Source: Alloascoidea africana (lineage: Eukaryota; Ascomycota; Alloascoideomycetes; Alloascoideales; Alloascoideaceae). From it: a stretch of 64,000 bases of DNA. Below are positions 9,740 through 21,394 of this stretch, one piece after another. The notes under the pieces were generated by a model. That model did not search any database. It saw nothing but the letters and a program-made list of their open reading frames with translations, and was not told where the DNA came from. Position 1 is the stretch's first letter. Each line of letters starts with the position of its first letter. The stretch spans positions 124,001 through 188,000 of the forward strand of contig JAKTTT010000024.1 of NCBI GenBank assembly GCA_030581615.1, given 5' to 3'. A program made the translations under genes and the position numbers.

Positions 9740-11933
9740 CAGCGTATGATATTACAAAAAATCAATAATAATAATAATTTTGTTAACGCTCGCTGGTTTT
9801 ACTTCCTCTTTCGGATCTGCAAAGCGCGATATCTGCGAGTTCCATTGTGATGCTGCATATGCACATGCACAGGTACACATTTGTTAGTTCTTCCTGGATC
9901 CACGTTACATCGGGGCTCAGGCCATTTCTCTGGTTTTGGCCCAAGAGGAAAAAGTATGGCCCCTGCCTTATCGTATACCTTGATAACAAGTTTTATTACA
10001 ACGTTCCCAACTCAATTGGCCAATTGGTGGGGAGCAGATCACGCCGGGTAATGCTGTTTCTCAGGGCTCACAGCAGTGTTGCTTTTGTGTCCGTATGTAT
10101 GCATACGATACAAATTACTCAATACTGTCATTGTCAAATATGAGCCCCAAAGCTTTCATTTGGCTTTGGTGCGAATAAGAGAACATCCATCAGTTTCGGG
10201 TTTGAAAAGCAAATTTCCAACAAGGCAAGGGGGAACCAGTAAAGCAAAAGTGCATCAAAAAACGGCGTAAATAGTGTTTCCATTTGTCTCCCCAATACCA
10301 TCGTGAATCAGATCATTCTGTTTCTGGTCCATAAATTTGCAATTTATGCTGCTAAAAATTATAAAGAATGACAGGTTCACAGGTAGTCACTGTTACATTC
10401 ACAATTACCCTTTTCGATCATATATTTAATTGTTGAAAATGGCCAGAGTTTTGGAGTGTTTGAATTGAAGAAATTACACTTCCCTCAGCTCTCGTCCCTT
10501 TCGATTTAGGAAAGAAAAAAAGAAACAAAACAAAAACAAAAACAAAAAAAAAAACAAAAAAAAACCCGGATGAGAAGAAACGGGAAATATTGGATTAACA
10601 AAAAATTTTGGTTTGTTTACTTGTTTTTGGTTGGCCTGGGCTGTGTCGGAACCGTGTTACCAAGAGGAGAAAGTAAAGACTTTTTGGCACATTTCCCGAG
10701 ATGGACCTGATTGCTTATAGAATTTGGTAAAGTTTCCACTATTCGTAACCTCAGCAGTCAATATTTTGGATATTGATTGCTTTTATATATCTATCACTGA
10801 TGTAGGGGGAAAAAATCCCTTATGCTAGTAAAGCGATAGTATTGGAAAATTGGGAGGTGAGATTAATAGATTTCTGTTACAGTTGGTGAATCACTTTCTT
10901 TAAACAGTAAAGAAATCACACAAATGTTTGTCACCATCTGATTGATTGTTGTGCGACTTTTGTAGATCCAACATCCAATCCAATCCAATCCTTCAAGTTC
11001 CGTCCCAGTACTAAAGAGTTTGGAACATGCAATAAAGCCACAACGGCTTTGATCATGGAATAGACATCACGCAACATTAACAAGTGGTTCAGTTTGGTCA
11101 TTGAACTCATGGAAATGGAACATGATCACAACAAACACTGGGTTCAGTATGTGATAAAGTCGTCTAAGTGCTTGTAAACTTGATTAATAGGTATATCTAG
11201 TTCAGGTATAAAATGATAAATGAATCCATGGTAAAAAAGGTCTCCTGGTATGATATTCCAGACTTTTCAAAATAGAAACTTCGTCTTCCCAACGTACTCT
11301 GCTTATTCCAGATATGTAAATGATATTCAAATTAATCCATTTCATTTTGTGTCCTGTTTGCCAAACCAGAATAAGCATAAAGTTAGCGAGAAAAAAGAAA
11401 AAATGCCCACAATTTAAAATCATGTTGGGAAAGCAACAGAAGCCTGTTTACGCTTTCTAGGATCGCCTTTTTCACTGTTAATTTAGTCGTGAACAACTAT
11501 CCCTATCAGAATAACAAAAAATCTGGAATCATATCGCAAGCGGAAACAAATTGACCTAGAACACAAATAGAAAAATGCCCCCTAAAGCGAATTAATCTAG
11601 AACAAAACTGTTTTACCCAAAACAATGTTTTCTAATAAAGGCATGGGACTTATGTTCAACTAATACCAAAGACACTGGTTTTTGCCGCTTGACTGGGCGA
11701 CACAAAACGGATTTCCAAATATTCTCTCTACTGGAATTTATGTAAATGTTCTTGAAATTCATGTTCTCGAAAACTGCCAATTACAACGCTTACAATCCTG
11801 AACATCCTTTGCAAAGATGCAGAATGTGATCCCCGCTCACTTAAGACAACAAAAAGAAAGAAAGAAAATGTCTTGGAACTTCTTTTCCTAAAGGGCCTGG
11901 TTGTTATTATTCAAAACGCCGCCTCCACAACAG

Positions 11934-11961
11934 CCACCACCACCACCACCACCACCACCAC
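11934..11961. repeat. (CCA)n microsatellite
   Basis: About nine uninterrupted CCA units inside the gene desert. No open frame uses it convincingly. Confidence 0.9.
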
Positions 11962-12107
11962 GGTCCTGAAACTGTGGTATGTGTGCATGACCGTGAAATA
12001 TTCCTTTTAAAGCTTTGTCTCACGGGAATAAATAGAAAGAAAAAAAAAAAAGATTAAAGACTTTTATAAGGGATTAATCTCAAAGTAGAGGTTTAAAAGT
12101 CGGAGGA

Positions 12108-12175
12108 TTGGCAAAACAAGTAAGACTCCCCAACTTTTGGAACTTCTTCCAATTTGGGCCTTCTTGTTTTGCCAA
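12108..12175. repeat. Inverted repeat, perfect 13-bp arms, 42-bp spacer
   Basis: TTGGCAAAACAAG at 12108-12120 and its exact reverse complement CTTGTTTTGCCAA at 12163-12175. The spacer contains one copy of the 15-mer TTTGGAACTTCTTCC. The arms would form a stem in RNA, or a dyad in DNA. Confidence 0.85.
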
Positions 12176-12540
12176 CACTTGGTTAAAAACATAATAATGT
12201 GAAATAGAAACGTAAAAAGGTCCAAGCTAGATAGAAAATATACGAGTACAATAAGTAAACGTATGCCGGTGATTAACAACAACTACTGGCTCAAGATTCG
12301 AAAACTGTGCATTCCTTTTTTGTTGTTTTCCCGGTTTAAGGGAACGACACAACTACATGGTGGCAGACTCGGACTTTGATTTTACTATTTGGGAATTTGA
12401 ATACTATTTTTTGTATTTATTTATTTCTTGGTTTTTGGTATCCGTGAAACTGACACAGGCAAGTTGATTATTGGAGGGCGACGATCAAGAGCATTATAAT
12501 AGTCCTGGAACGGGAGATGCAAAACTTTGGAACTTCTTCC
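12136..12540. repeat. Dispersed 15-mer TTTGGAACTTCTTCC, two exact copies
   Basis: Exact copies lie at 12136-12150 and 12526-12540, both in the same orientation. A diverged copy, CTTGGAACTTCTTTTCC, lies just upstream near 11872-11888. They fall within about 670 bases of the gene desert and nowhere else that I noticed. Confidence 0.75.
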
Positions 12541-15500
12541 TTAGACGGAAATCTTTTATCAAACATTCGAGAAACCAACAACAACAAAAGACAAAATAAA
12601 ATATAGATTGTTAGATAGGATTAGAAAAAAATACCCCCCAAAGAATGGAATCAATCAGAAAGTTATCTCAAGATTGTTTAAAATACGCCGTTGTGTGATG
12701 CACAGTTCTACTGAGAAAGAACATAAAAACAAAAGAACTTTCCAATTGCTTTTTGAATGCACATTCAAGAGAAAAAAGCAACAACAATAATGCTCTGCTC
12801 TTGGCCCGAGAAAGAATCTTGGACTGAGAAGCCACACATACGATATATATGGACAACAACGAGCATCATGACCGTGGATTTCTGTGGCGCTGAAAGAAGC
12901 CTCGGGGTCTAGAACTGTGGACAATGTAAAAAGTTTTTCTTTTCCCCCTTAATAGGAATATCATAATGGGCAATGTGTAATTGTTTTCGTTGCTTGAGTA
13001 CATCACAGATACACAGATCTATGGCTATGGCTATGGCGTTTGCAAAGGGCGTGGTAAAGAATAAAAATATCTCGAGTTTCTGTCAACTCCGACAAGAGAC
13101 CCGTTCAGTGATACTCGCCAGAACTAATTATCAACCATTAGTATCGATTCTAACAATGCCAAAATACTTGGACCAGCAAATATGATAGGGCTTTTTCGTC
13201 CCCTAACAGGTGTTAAAAGTATAGAGTTGCTCTTGAAAGACCGTCCCATCCACAAACATGAAGCCGAAACCTTGCCCCTGTTCCCGTTCTAAATATCCTT
13301 ATCCTAATCCTTGCTCACTAGTATTGTCATTGATGCTGAATCAGATTCATCAGTTGCAACTTGATGAACAGGCATGTGGATAAAGAAATTATCCTCAAAA
13401 ACTCGGCATTTACATACTAACCAACCGTCTTGATAGCTTTTAGTATATGCAAAGACAAGAGAAGAAAAAAAAAACATTCATTTAAATCCCCTTTGGTAGA
13501 TTGACCTATCCATATTTCCAGAATGCATAAATGATTGACACTTCTTCAAGACATGGATCAAGAAAACGGAAGCACACACAGTTTCCATTAAAAAAAAGTA
13601 TGGCTCAGGAAGGATTAATTCGACGGTGTCAAATCATGAACTGGTCCGGAATGGTAGAATCTCCAACATTAATTAGCTGGACCCTTGACAGATGAGATTA
13701 AAGCAAAGAGTAACATCGCTAGGATGTACTTTATGCCCTTACCAATATATCAATAATGCAAACCAACGAACCTTGCTCAAAAAAATTTGATTATGCTAAT
13801 GTTTTATCGTGTTTGTATTCAAGATTATAGGTTACATTGTGTTGGAAATCAGCGTCCAAGACCTGGACCAGTGCATGCCACAAACCGGTGATCTTGATCA
13901 ACTCAAGGGAATGTAAGAGTTTTCAAGCCAAAACCAAGTTCAGATCTAAGCTCTCAAAGAAAATGGGCATTTTCTTACCCCCTGAACTCCGGACATAAGG
14001 GGATAATGTAGTACTTGATTGTAATTACTTTGTATATCTCTGCCGAATTCACCGCATTCACATTTCATGATGAAATGCGCCACAAGTGAGGACAATCATG
14101 GATGGAAATAGCGAAAAAAAAAAGTTGAAAATTTGTTCTTGTAAATCACATATCTTACTCATGATAAGTGATAATTAATGAGAGGTATACCGTTTGAGAG
14201 TATTGAAATTGGGTTTACTTAAAACGCCTTGACATTACTATCGTAAGCCGAAAACACAAACTAACGTTGTCTTTCAAATTCTAATAATGTTTGGTTTTAC
14301 TTTGCAGTTTTCTAAATGAACTAGATAATTTTTTTATTTTTTTTAATCAGGTATATTAAGTAACCTGTAGCAACACCTAAACATTTCAAGGAAGAAGTCA
14401 CTGTCAATGAAAGCAACTGCTACAGCCAATTTTGAGGTCAGATAGAAACCTAGTTCCAAAAACCTTCATAGTTACACATTTCTTTGCTTTTGTAGCATTG
14501 GAGATGGCCAACTCCTCAACTCTCATGCAACAAAACAAAACAAGGGATGTTGATGAAATCAAACTGACCCGTTGCAATCCCCAGGCCTACTTTACCACAG
14601 TAAACAACCCCATGCAAGCCTATCGGAAATAACGAAAGAATATGTTGCAGGGGAGAAGCTTTGCTTTTAATGGAAAATGATCAGTCATGTAAGAGTTTTT
14701 TAGATGTGTCACTTTCTTTTGTTGCTAATCCCAACAAAATGGGGGTATCTTCATCCTCAAAAAACAAAATACTTCGCCAAGGTATTCTAACTTTCAACCA
14801 ATATATGATATCTTTTCCAGGCACTCCAACACCCAGGGACCCAGCGTTAAACTCAAAATTCAACTGTCTCAGAGACGAGGTTAGTCGACAACAGGGTCCA
14901 GTGGAACGATGACAAGATGACAATCTTCTCCAAAATAGTGCACAAAAGTGAACAAGAACAAACCCTTGAATAAAGATAGAATGCGTTTGAAGTAATTCCA
15001 ATTCACAGATGGCTGGCACAAAAATAAAAAGATAAAAGTAATAGAAATACAAGTCTTAGAGCAACAAAAACCATCTTAAAATAGCATTGTTTTTACAATC
15101 ATCATTATCGCCATCAAATATTTCGATATGACAAGTTAAATGCACAACCATGGCTTTATTCAATCTTAGTCAAATCCATATTTATATCCAAAAGCCCATT
15201 CAGGACAACTCCAAAAAACAAAATTCTCAAAACTAATCAGTTTCTCACTGCTATGTCACAATACTAAAGATTAATATTTGCTATTTTTTCTCTTATCCCA
15301 AAAATTAAACAATTGAGTTCCATTTTTCTGGGGGGTAAATTCAAAATGCATGGCCGGGTTACACCACACTTACAATAACAAACCGTTAAGCTTTCCCCAT
15401 ACTTTCACCCATAAAAAACCAATGAAATGAAGAAAACTTGAATAAATTAAAATAGATATTTCCCTAGCAAACACAACCAATAATGGGAATTTGCCGCATT

Positions 15501-15634
15501 GGAAACTAATCAAACGACTATGAAGCTAACCGCTCGCTTCAACAGTAAAAGAAGTTCTTATCACGTGACCATACACCTCCAACTTTTTTTTTTTTCCCTG
15601 TGGACAAAAGTTTATCTAACCTTTTAAAATGGCT

Positions 15635-15642
15635 TATATAAC
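15635..15642 (+). promoter_or_regulatory. TATA-like element before the NDT80-type factor
   Basis: TTATATAA about 165 bases before the ATG at 15806, with the CACGTG at 15562-15567 about 70 bases further upstream. Confidence 0.4.
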
Positions 15643-15805
15643 TTTAATACCATTAGAGATTCTGTGGCTTTAAAACCTTCTCTCTAAACTAGCCATTTGC
15701 ACCATCCATTTTTGGTTTATCAATTTCTAGCATTAGCAAAACTAACAATAGCTTTCAATCCCCAGAATATTAACAGGCTCTTCAAGGGAGGTTAACGGAT
15801 TGGAA

Positions 15806-18631
15806 ATGAACCCTTCTATCGACGATGAATTTGCATCACTGCTTCTTCCTGTGCTTGAGTACGGTAGCGATCCAACCTTGATTCCCAATATGGGAAAGAC
15901 GCTGTACCACTCGTCTGTGGCTAATGAACAATACAGCCAAATGCACCAGATATCCAAACAAGAGCCGAACGGAAACCGTTTAATGGCGAGAGTTAATACC
16001 AGCGGTCCCGTTGCTGGAATTGAATTACGAGCGGATAACAATAACACCAATGGATACTTCTACAACCAGCAGCAGGCTAATAAAATCCCAAACTTTCACT
16101 ATCAGAGTCTGGTTCCTGTTGAAGCATCCTACTTCCCTCCCAATTCCGCTGGTTATACAAACGTTGTCGCGAGCCCGTTCGAGGCTTGTATTGTTCCCGG
16201 CTCTAACGAAATCGCCACTGCCACAGACAATGTTCAACCCCATGCTTTCAATGCAAATCAGAGTGTGTCCGGAGCAGCATTTCAGAGAAAGATGGAGCCT
16301 ACACAATCTCCACAAATCGAAAAGACGGCCGTTTTGTCACCGTCACACTCTTCATTCAGTCCGCTGGCTCCTGACATTCCTCCACATGTATATCACCCCC
16401 TACAACCACCACAACCACAACCACAACATCTTCGAGAGAAATCGCAATCAGAGCAGAGAGGACTGTCTACTTCAGCCGTTCACAACCTTCAAGCCGGCCC
16501 GCTAGAGCGAGGAAACCCACCTTCATATGACATCAAGCTCGACAGTAGGATTCAGAATAGTCCTGGGTTTGAGCTCCCAGTATCTGCAACACAGCCCAAC
16601 TCAGGGCCAAACGAATACCCGAGGTATTCCCAACACAACGAGTTCAAGATCAACTCGTCTATTCATACCGTTGGTGGACAACAGCTTCCGCAAGAGCATT
16701 TATTGAGCGAGCATCCAACAGCACATCAATTTAATGTGGCCAATCATATGCAACCAGTCGCTGCAAATGGTGACCGCCAGGGTTATTACTCTCTAAATAG
16801 CCGATTCGAAAACCCCAGCGACAAGTCAAAGTTGCCGGTTGAAAACTCTTTGCCCTTCAATAACGGAAAATATGGTGTAATTGAGAATCAAGAGTGTATC
16901 GTTAAACCAGAAATACAGAGTAAGAAAAACAGCTTGACAAACAAATCGTTGAGTACTCCAGATGCTTTTCTACCATTAACAAGCGCCGGCATTCATAACG
17001 CAAAACCTGCAGGTAGTGCCAATGGTGAATATGGGTATTATCTCGATTTCTTGCCTGCTGAATACTTTAGCACCTTGTATTCAAAAGATGGTAAACCGGT
17101 TTCGTTCCACATGTCGGGGGATGTTGATGGTCGTTTTTTTTTAACCGAAAGCGTCACAATTGGATCTTACGATTCAACCACAAGCGATTCAGGTAGCCCC
17201 GTGGTTGCCAGTGATCTTGGTAGCTCTCCAGGTTCGAACCCAAAGGCGTCTGGCGGGTGGTGTCCCAGCACAAAATCATTCACTTTGGCATGCTATAGGA
17301 GAAACTTTATCCAGATATCGGCGACTGTAACGTTTCCCGAGATGCCCTTCCAGGTTAGTAGTGCAGGCACGCATTCGGGATCTCCTATACCCATTGACGG
17401 GTTCAGACTTTCTGTTTGTGCGACCCATAACTTTTCATCAAACGAGATTGAACTTTTATACTTCCCCTTTAATTCTGAAATTTTGGGGAGTTCGCATAAT
17501 AAAAACAGAAATAGCAAAATAACCCAGACGCCTCAAGTTCTGGAGATTCCTATTTTCCAAGGAGAACAGACATTGGAATGGAAAAGACTTCAATTCAAGT
17601 CTGCGACTGCAAACAACGGCAGAAAGACGATTTTCCAGCAATATTATTCCGTTGGTGTTTGGCTACAGGCGGTGTTGGCGAATAATGAAGTTGTCAATGT
17701 TGCAAGTGTCAAATCAAGGCCAATTATCGTTCGTGGGAGGAATCCATCTTTTTACACCGAGCGTGACGAGGTGTTGATTACCAAAGCGAATAGTTGTAAT
17801 GGGTCAAATACAGCAACTGGTGCGAATGATAATAGTGGGACGACGAGTGCTAATGTAATTACCGCAAGTGACTTTGCATCTTCCATAATAATAAATCCTG
17901 ATGAAAAGCACCACCCACCATTAGTGAGAGGAGGACAATTGCAAAAAAACTTGTCACCCAGTCCTCAACCAGTTCTAAATGCCGATGATAGATTGCAACA
18001 TCATGAGCACGGCAGCGGGGTTGGGTTCCAATGGCAGTCTGAACAAGGGTCCACCAAGATTCTGGCAAAACCCGAGTTTGAGCAGTCCGGGAGGATCCAA
18101 GCGAAAAGCCGCATTAATTTGTCTTTGGCGTCTTTGCCAGTGCATGAGTCGGAGAAAGTGTCTTCTCAAAGGTCTTCAATAGCCTCGTCAACTTCGTTAT
18201 CCACAAGCAAACGCGGTAGCACACAAGAGAGCAAATCGTCAGCAATAGTTGTTTCATCAGTGACTCCACACAAAGCGCGCTCAAAAGGAGGAGGAGGTTA
18301 CAATTATTTTCGGCATGATCCTTCGTACTACATGCCTCCGGTTGAAGTGGTATATTTTCCCCATAGTGAGCATCATCCTCGTCAAAGTTTAATAGCAGAG
18401 AAACGGAAAATCATGGTTGCACATAGTAAAAAAATGCACAAAGAAGAGGCTTTGAGAAGGAGCGAATCCAATTCTGAAAATAAAGGAAGCACGGGTATTG
18501 GTCTGGATCAAAGAGAAGATAAAAGTCGAGGGAAGCCACAGTTCGGTAGCTATCAATCACAACATTGGGGATGGACCAGACATAGACGATCCGGTACGAG
18601 TAGTTATAACTACTTTCTCAAGTATGGATGA
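15806..18631 (+). CDS. NDT80/PhoG-domain transcription factor
   Basis: From the first ATG (15806) this encodes 941 residues. Residues of about 485-650 match the Ndt80/PhoG DNA-binding domain: KSFTLACYRRNFIQISATVT near the start, EWKRLQFKSATANNGR in the middle, and PIIVRGRNPSFY at the end. Family members are sequence-specific nuclear activators: Ndt80 in meiosis, Vib-1/XprG types in nutrient starvation. Which branch this one belongs to cannot be told here. The amino half is a long Gln/Pro/Asn/Ser-rich, probably disordered activation region. The carboxyl part has basic stretches (KRKIMVAHSKKMHKEEAL near 870) and ends with a Tyr/Arg-rich tail. Upstream lies a 6.7 kb gene desert, the longest in the window, as seen for heavily regulated master regulators in other yeasts. 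Confidence 0.85.
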   Translation: MNPSIDDEFASLLLPVLEYGSDPTLIPNMGKTLYHSSVANEQYSQMHQISKQEPNGNRLMARVNTSGPVAGIELRADNNNTNGYFYNQQQANKIPNFHYQSLVPVEASYFPPNSAGYTNVVASPFEACIVPGSNEIATATDNVQPHAFNANQSVSGAAFQRKMEPTQSPQIEKTAVLSPSHSSFSPLAPDIPPHVYHPLQPPQPQPQHLREKSQSEQRGLSTSAVHNLQAGPLERGNPPSYDIKLDSRIQNSPGFELPVSATQPNSGPNEYPRYSQHNEFKINSSIHTVGGQQLPQEHLLSEHPTAHQFNVANHMQPVAANGDRQGYYSLNSRFENPSDKSKLPVENSLPFNNGKYGVIENQECIVKPEIQSKKNSLTNKSLSTPDAFLPLTSAGIHNAKPAGSANGEYGYYLDFLPAEYFSTLYSKDGKPVSFHMSGDVDGRFFLTESVTIGSYDSTTSDSGSPVVASDLGSSPGSNPKASGGWCPSTKSFTLACYRRNFIQISATVTFPEMPFQVSSAGTHSGSPIPIDGFRLSVCATHNFSSNEIELLYFPFNSEILGSSHNKNRNSKITQTPQVLEIPIFQGEQTLEWKRLQFKSATANNGRKTIFQQYYSVGVWLQAVLANNEVVNVASVKSRPIIVRGRNPSFYTERDEVLITKANSCNGSNTATGANDNSGTTSANVITASDFASSIIINPDEKHHPPLVRGGQLQKNLSPSPQPVLNADDRLQHHEHGSGVGFQWQSEQGSTKILAKPEFEQSGRIQAKSRINLSLASLPVHESEKVSSQRSSIASSTSLSTSKRGSTQESKSSAIVVSSVTPHKARSKGGGGYNYFRHDPSYYMPPVEVVYFPHSEHHPRQSLIAEKRKIMVAHSKKMHKEEALRRSESNSENKGSTGIGLDQREDKSRGKPQFGSYQSQHWGWTRHRRSGTSSYNYFLKYG

Positions 18632-21394
18632 GATGTTGATTTGATTTAAACTTTTGCCTTGGTGGTTGTATTTTTTTTTGTTTTTTGTTTTCGCATTCAG
18701 ACGCTGTCTTTTTTTTTGCCCAGTGTTTTTTGTCTTGTCTTTGTCTTTTTTTTTTGTTTTTATGAATCTTTGGCCTTTACAATTGGGACAAATGAACAAA
18801 GTAGCATGACAAATGTCAACATTTCACCAAGAACGGGCAGATCACTGAATAGGGGAAGATAGAATTGTGTAGTTATATAGCATCGGAAATATATATATGG
18901 GGTGGAGTAGCAACACAGAGCACAGAGAGTGCTTTTATATAGGACTGTACACTTTCCAGTTTCCCTGTCTCTACAACAATTAAAAATTAATTGCAAAACA
19001 GCTGATGCGATTTGCCATGCGCCTGGCATTTGGCATTTGGCATTTGGCCTTTGGCATTTGGCCCGAGTTGTGGGAGAGAAATGTGGCCCGAGTTTGCAAG
19101 CTTTCGAGATCTCAGCGGCGAGCCTCCAGATTTATAATTTATACGGTACCGGTCATAATTATGCCTTCATTGCCGCATCGGAGCAGATGCAGACCTGGCG
19201 GTCCTTCCAGGATTTTGCATGCGCGACTAGAAGCTCCTAAAAAGTGCAAGTGCAAGTCCAGGTTCAAGCTTCGTGCTGGAGTTTAGTTTTAGTCGCACGG
19301 GGCTTGCCGTAGGGGCGCGAGAAATGGCGTTGTTCCGTGTTTCGTGTTCCGTGTTTCGTGTAAACGCCCAGGGCAGACAGGTCCCGGCGGTTCAGAGCCC
19401 CAGTGTGATTAGTGCCAATTGGCTTGGTGCCCGCCTAATCAACTCCAGACTATTGCACATAATAGAAGACTCGCGAGATATCTTAGAAACGGCTAATGCA
19501 ACGTTACATGGGAGGTTGTTCCTTCTCTCCAGTATTATTACAATTACAATTACAATCATCACAATTGCAGTTCCCAATTACAATTCTCAACTACAGAAAA
19601 CGCTGACCTTACAGCACATCGAACAAAAAAAAAAAGAAAAATGTAAAAAATGGCCTTGCTTCAAGGTATATCTTCCTGGAGGTCCAGTACTCGCTCGCTA
19701 TTTGCTCCCGTTGGTGCGGCTTTACCGGTAGCTACCGGTAGCGCCTCGTGGAGAAAAAAGCAGAGTAAAAAAGATTTGCCCCCATTTCTTCGTTACAAGG
19801 CTGGTCAAAACCAAAAAACCAAAATAATAATGGTGCCCTAGATATGACGGATTCTCAAATATTTAGGAATACTGGCACTTTTTTCTAAAGATTTCTTGGG
19901 CAAAAAGTTCTGTTCAACGTATATATATACCAGACTGTTGTTGACCCAGTAAATATTGTTGAAACGTGAAAATAGCACAATCGTTTCTCTTTCTCCCTAA
20001 TTATTTATCTATGCATTTTTTTATATTCGAATGCCATTATTCTTTTGTTCTAGTACATTTACCGGAAGATCAATTCTCGGCGCTGTTGGACATGAGATCT
20101 GAGGGTTGTTGACTCTACATGGCGGTGGCAATGACAATCACAATGACAACAGCAACGTTTGTATCGGTTTATAAAAAACAATAAACGGTGTACACATTCT
20201 CAGTCGGCGAAAATGGATATCTTTAACCAGTATTCCCTTGGAACATAAAGTAAGGAATGAGAACTTGTCGGTCGCAATGTATACACTTGTATTCATATCA
20301 TATTTGCTTGCACTGTGTGTACACTACCACTTACTTCCCAAATCTCCTGCACTGCTAATATCTAAACAAAATATAATATGAATAAACTATCTTATATCGT
20401 TTACTTAGCAAAGTCTGGTGGCGTTGAAAAGATGGTTTTGTCTGAATCACGTGACACCCACCCACCATGTGTCTTTTCATAGTGGTAGTAAAGAAACCCT
20501 TTTTCTTGAGTGTTTCCACATCAGAAGTTGAAGAGATTTGGCTCCACAAAAGTTCAAAGTTTATTCAATTGGCCTTTCACCCCAAGTAGAATGAATATTT
20601 TTGACCATATATGCCGTAGCATTTATGCTAGACTGTTTAGATAAATAGAGCGATTCTCCTGGGTTTTAAAAATGTGTCTTAGTCCAAGGCCAAGCTGTGC
20701 TAAAAGTACCAGAGTGGGGGTATGAAAGCATACCTGTTTAAAGCACAAGAAAAAAAAAATCCCACTACTCTCCCCTTTTTTCTCGCCCACTAATTTTTCC
20801 TCACTTGTGAACTGACCCTATCTGATCACCGATGGAAAGTACGATGTTTCACCGTTCTGTTGTGGTTCTTACTGCCATAGTACGATGCAGCATCCAAAAG
20901 TAAACTTCCACACCTCTTGATCCCGCCAGGCTCGCACCAACAACACTGATGGATGGTCGACTTGAGGATGGCAATGTTCACAATGGAGACGAAGTAAACA
21001 AATTCCCATTTGCCAGCAGCCATTTATCCCCCACAAGACCCTGAAATCTACACTGGGAACTAAACTGATACCTGCGAATTTCCAAACAGCACCCACGTTC
21101 TCCGAAAGCCAGCACACCAGGGCCAAAACCTACATTTTCCTACGGATCTGTGGCGTCTTGTCGTTGAGTCGTGAAGAGACTGCTGAGGTGGTTTGTTTTC
21201 CCACGGCGTGCTGTGATTGGCCGATGGCGACACCACGTGACACATTACTCAGTTATCAGCACCAGTTTTCCCCCAGAAGGCTTTTTTGTGAAGGAAAAGC
21301 AGCAGACAACGTGTGGATTATTCTGTCTGTGCAATAGTGGTGCAATCTATTTTTGACTCTGTTCTCGCCTCTGTATCCTTTTTAGTTGAGTCCA
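18632..21394. other. Intergenic region between the NDT80-type factor and YTA7
   Basis: No supported gene. The left part has poly-T and TTTTGTC tracts. There is a 7-bp tandem repeat at 19025-19062 and a repeated GTTCCGTGTTTCGT motif near 19334. CACGTG sites lie at 20448-20453 and 21234-21239, the second about 155 bases before the YTA7 start. The longest open frame (19273-19731) has no protein-like features. A minus-strand frame at 20826-21023 has a hydrophobic start but is not recognised. Confidence 0.55.
19025..19062. repeat. Tandem repeat of GGCATTT
   Basis: Five adjacent 7-bp units (GGCATTT, one of them GGCCTTT) in the non-coding gap. Confidence 0.9.

Larger units (their letters stand above)
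9117..15805. other. 6.7 kb gene desert upstream of the NDT80-type regulator
   Basis: No frame above about 125 codons and no recognisable protein, apart from an exon-like short frame at 9578-9739. The DNA is AT-rich and, unlike other gaps here, has few six-base tandem repeats. It contains a (CCA)n run at 11934-11961, a 13-bp inverted repeat at 12108-12175, a repeated 15-mer at 12136 and 12526, and a CACGTG at 15562-15567. A slightly GC-richer patch lies at 9780-10150. It may be a long regulatory region for the downstream factor, a centromere, or hold non-coding transcripts; the sequence alone cannot decide. Confidence 0.6.

Noticed and set aside
14681-15052. 123-codon minus-strand frame in the desert
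   Set aside because: No recognisable motif, overlaps another short frame on the other strand, and composition fits chance.
19273-19731. 152-codon plus-strand frame
   Set aside because: Includes runs from TTACAA-type repeats, has no family resemblance and an implausible composition.
20826-21126. Two overlapping minus-strand frames with a hydrophobic start
   Set aside because: I considered a small spliced membrane protein but found no family match and no convincing exon pair.
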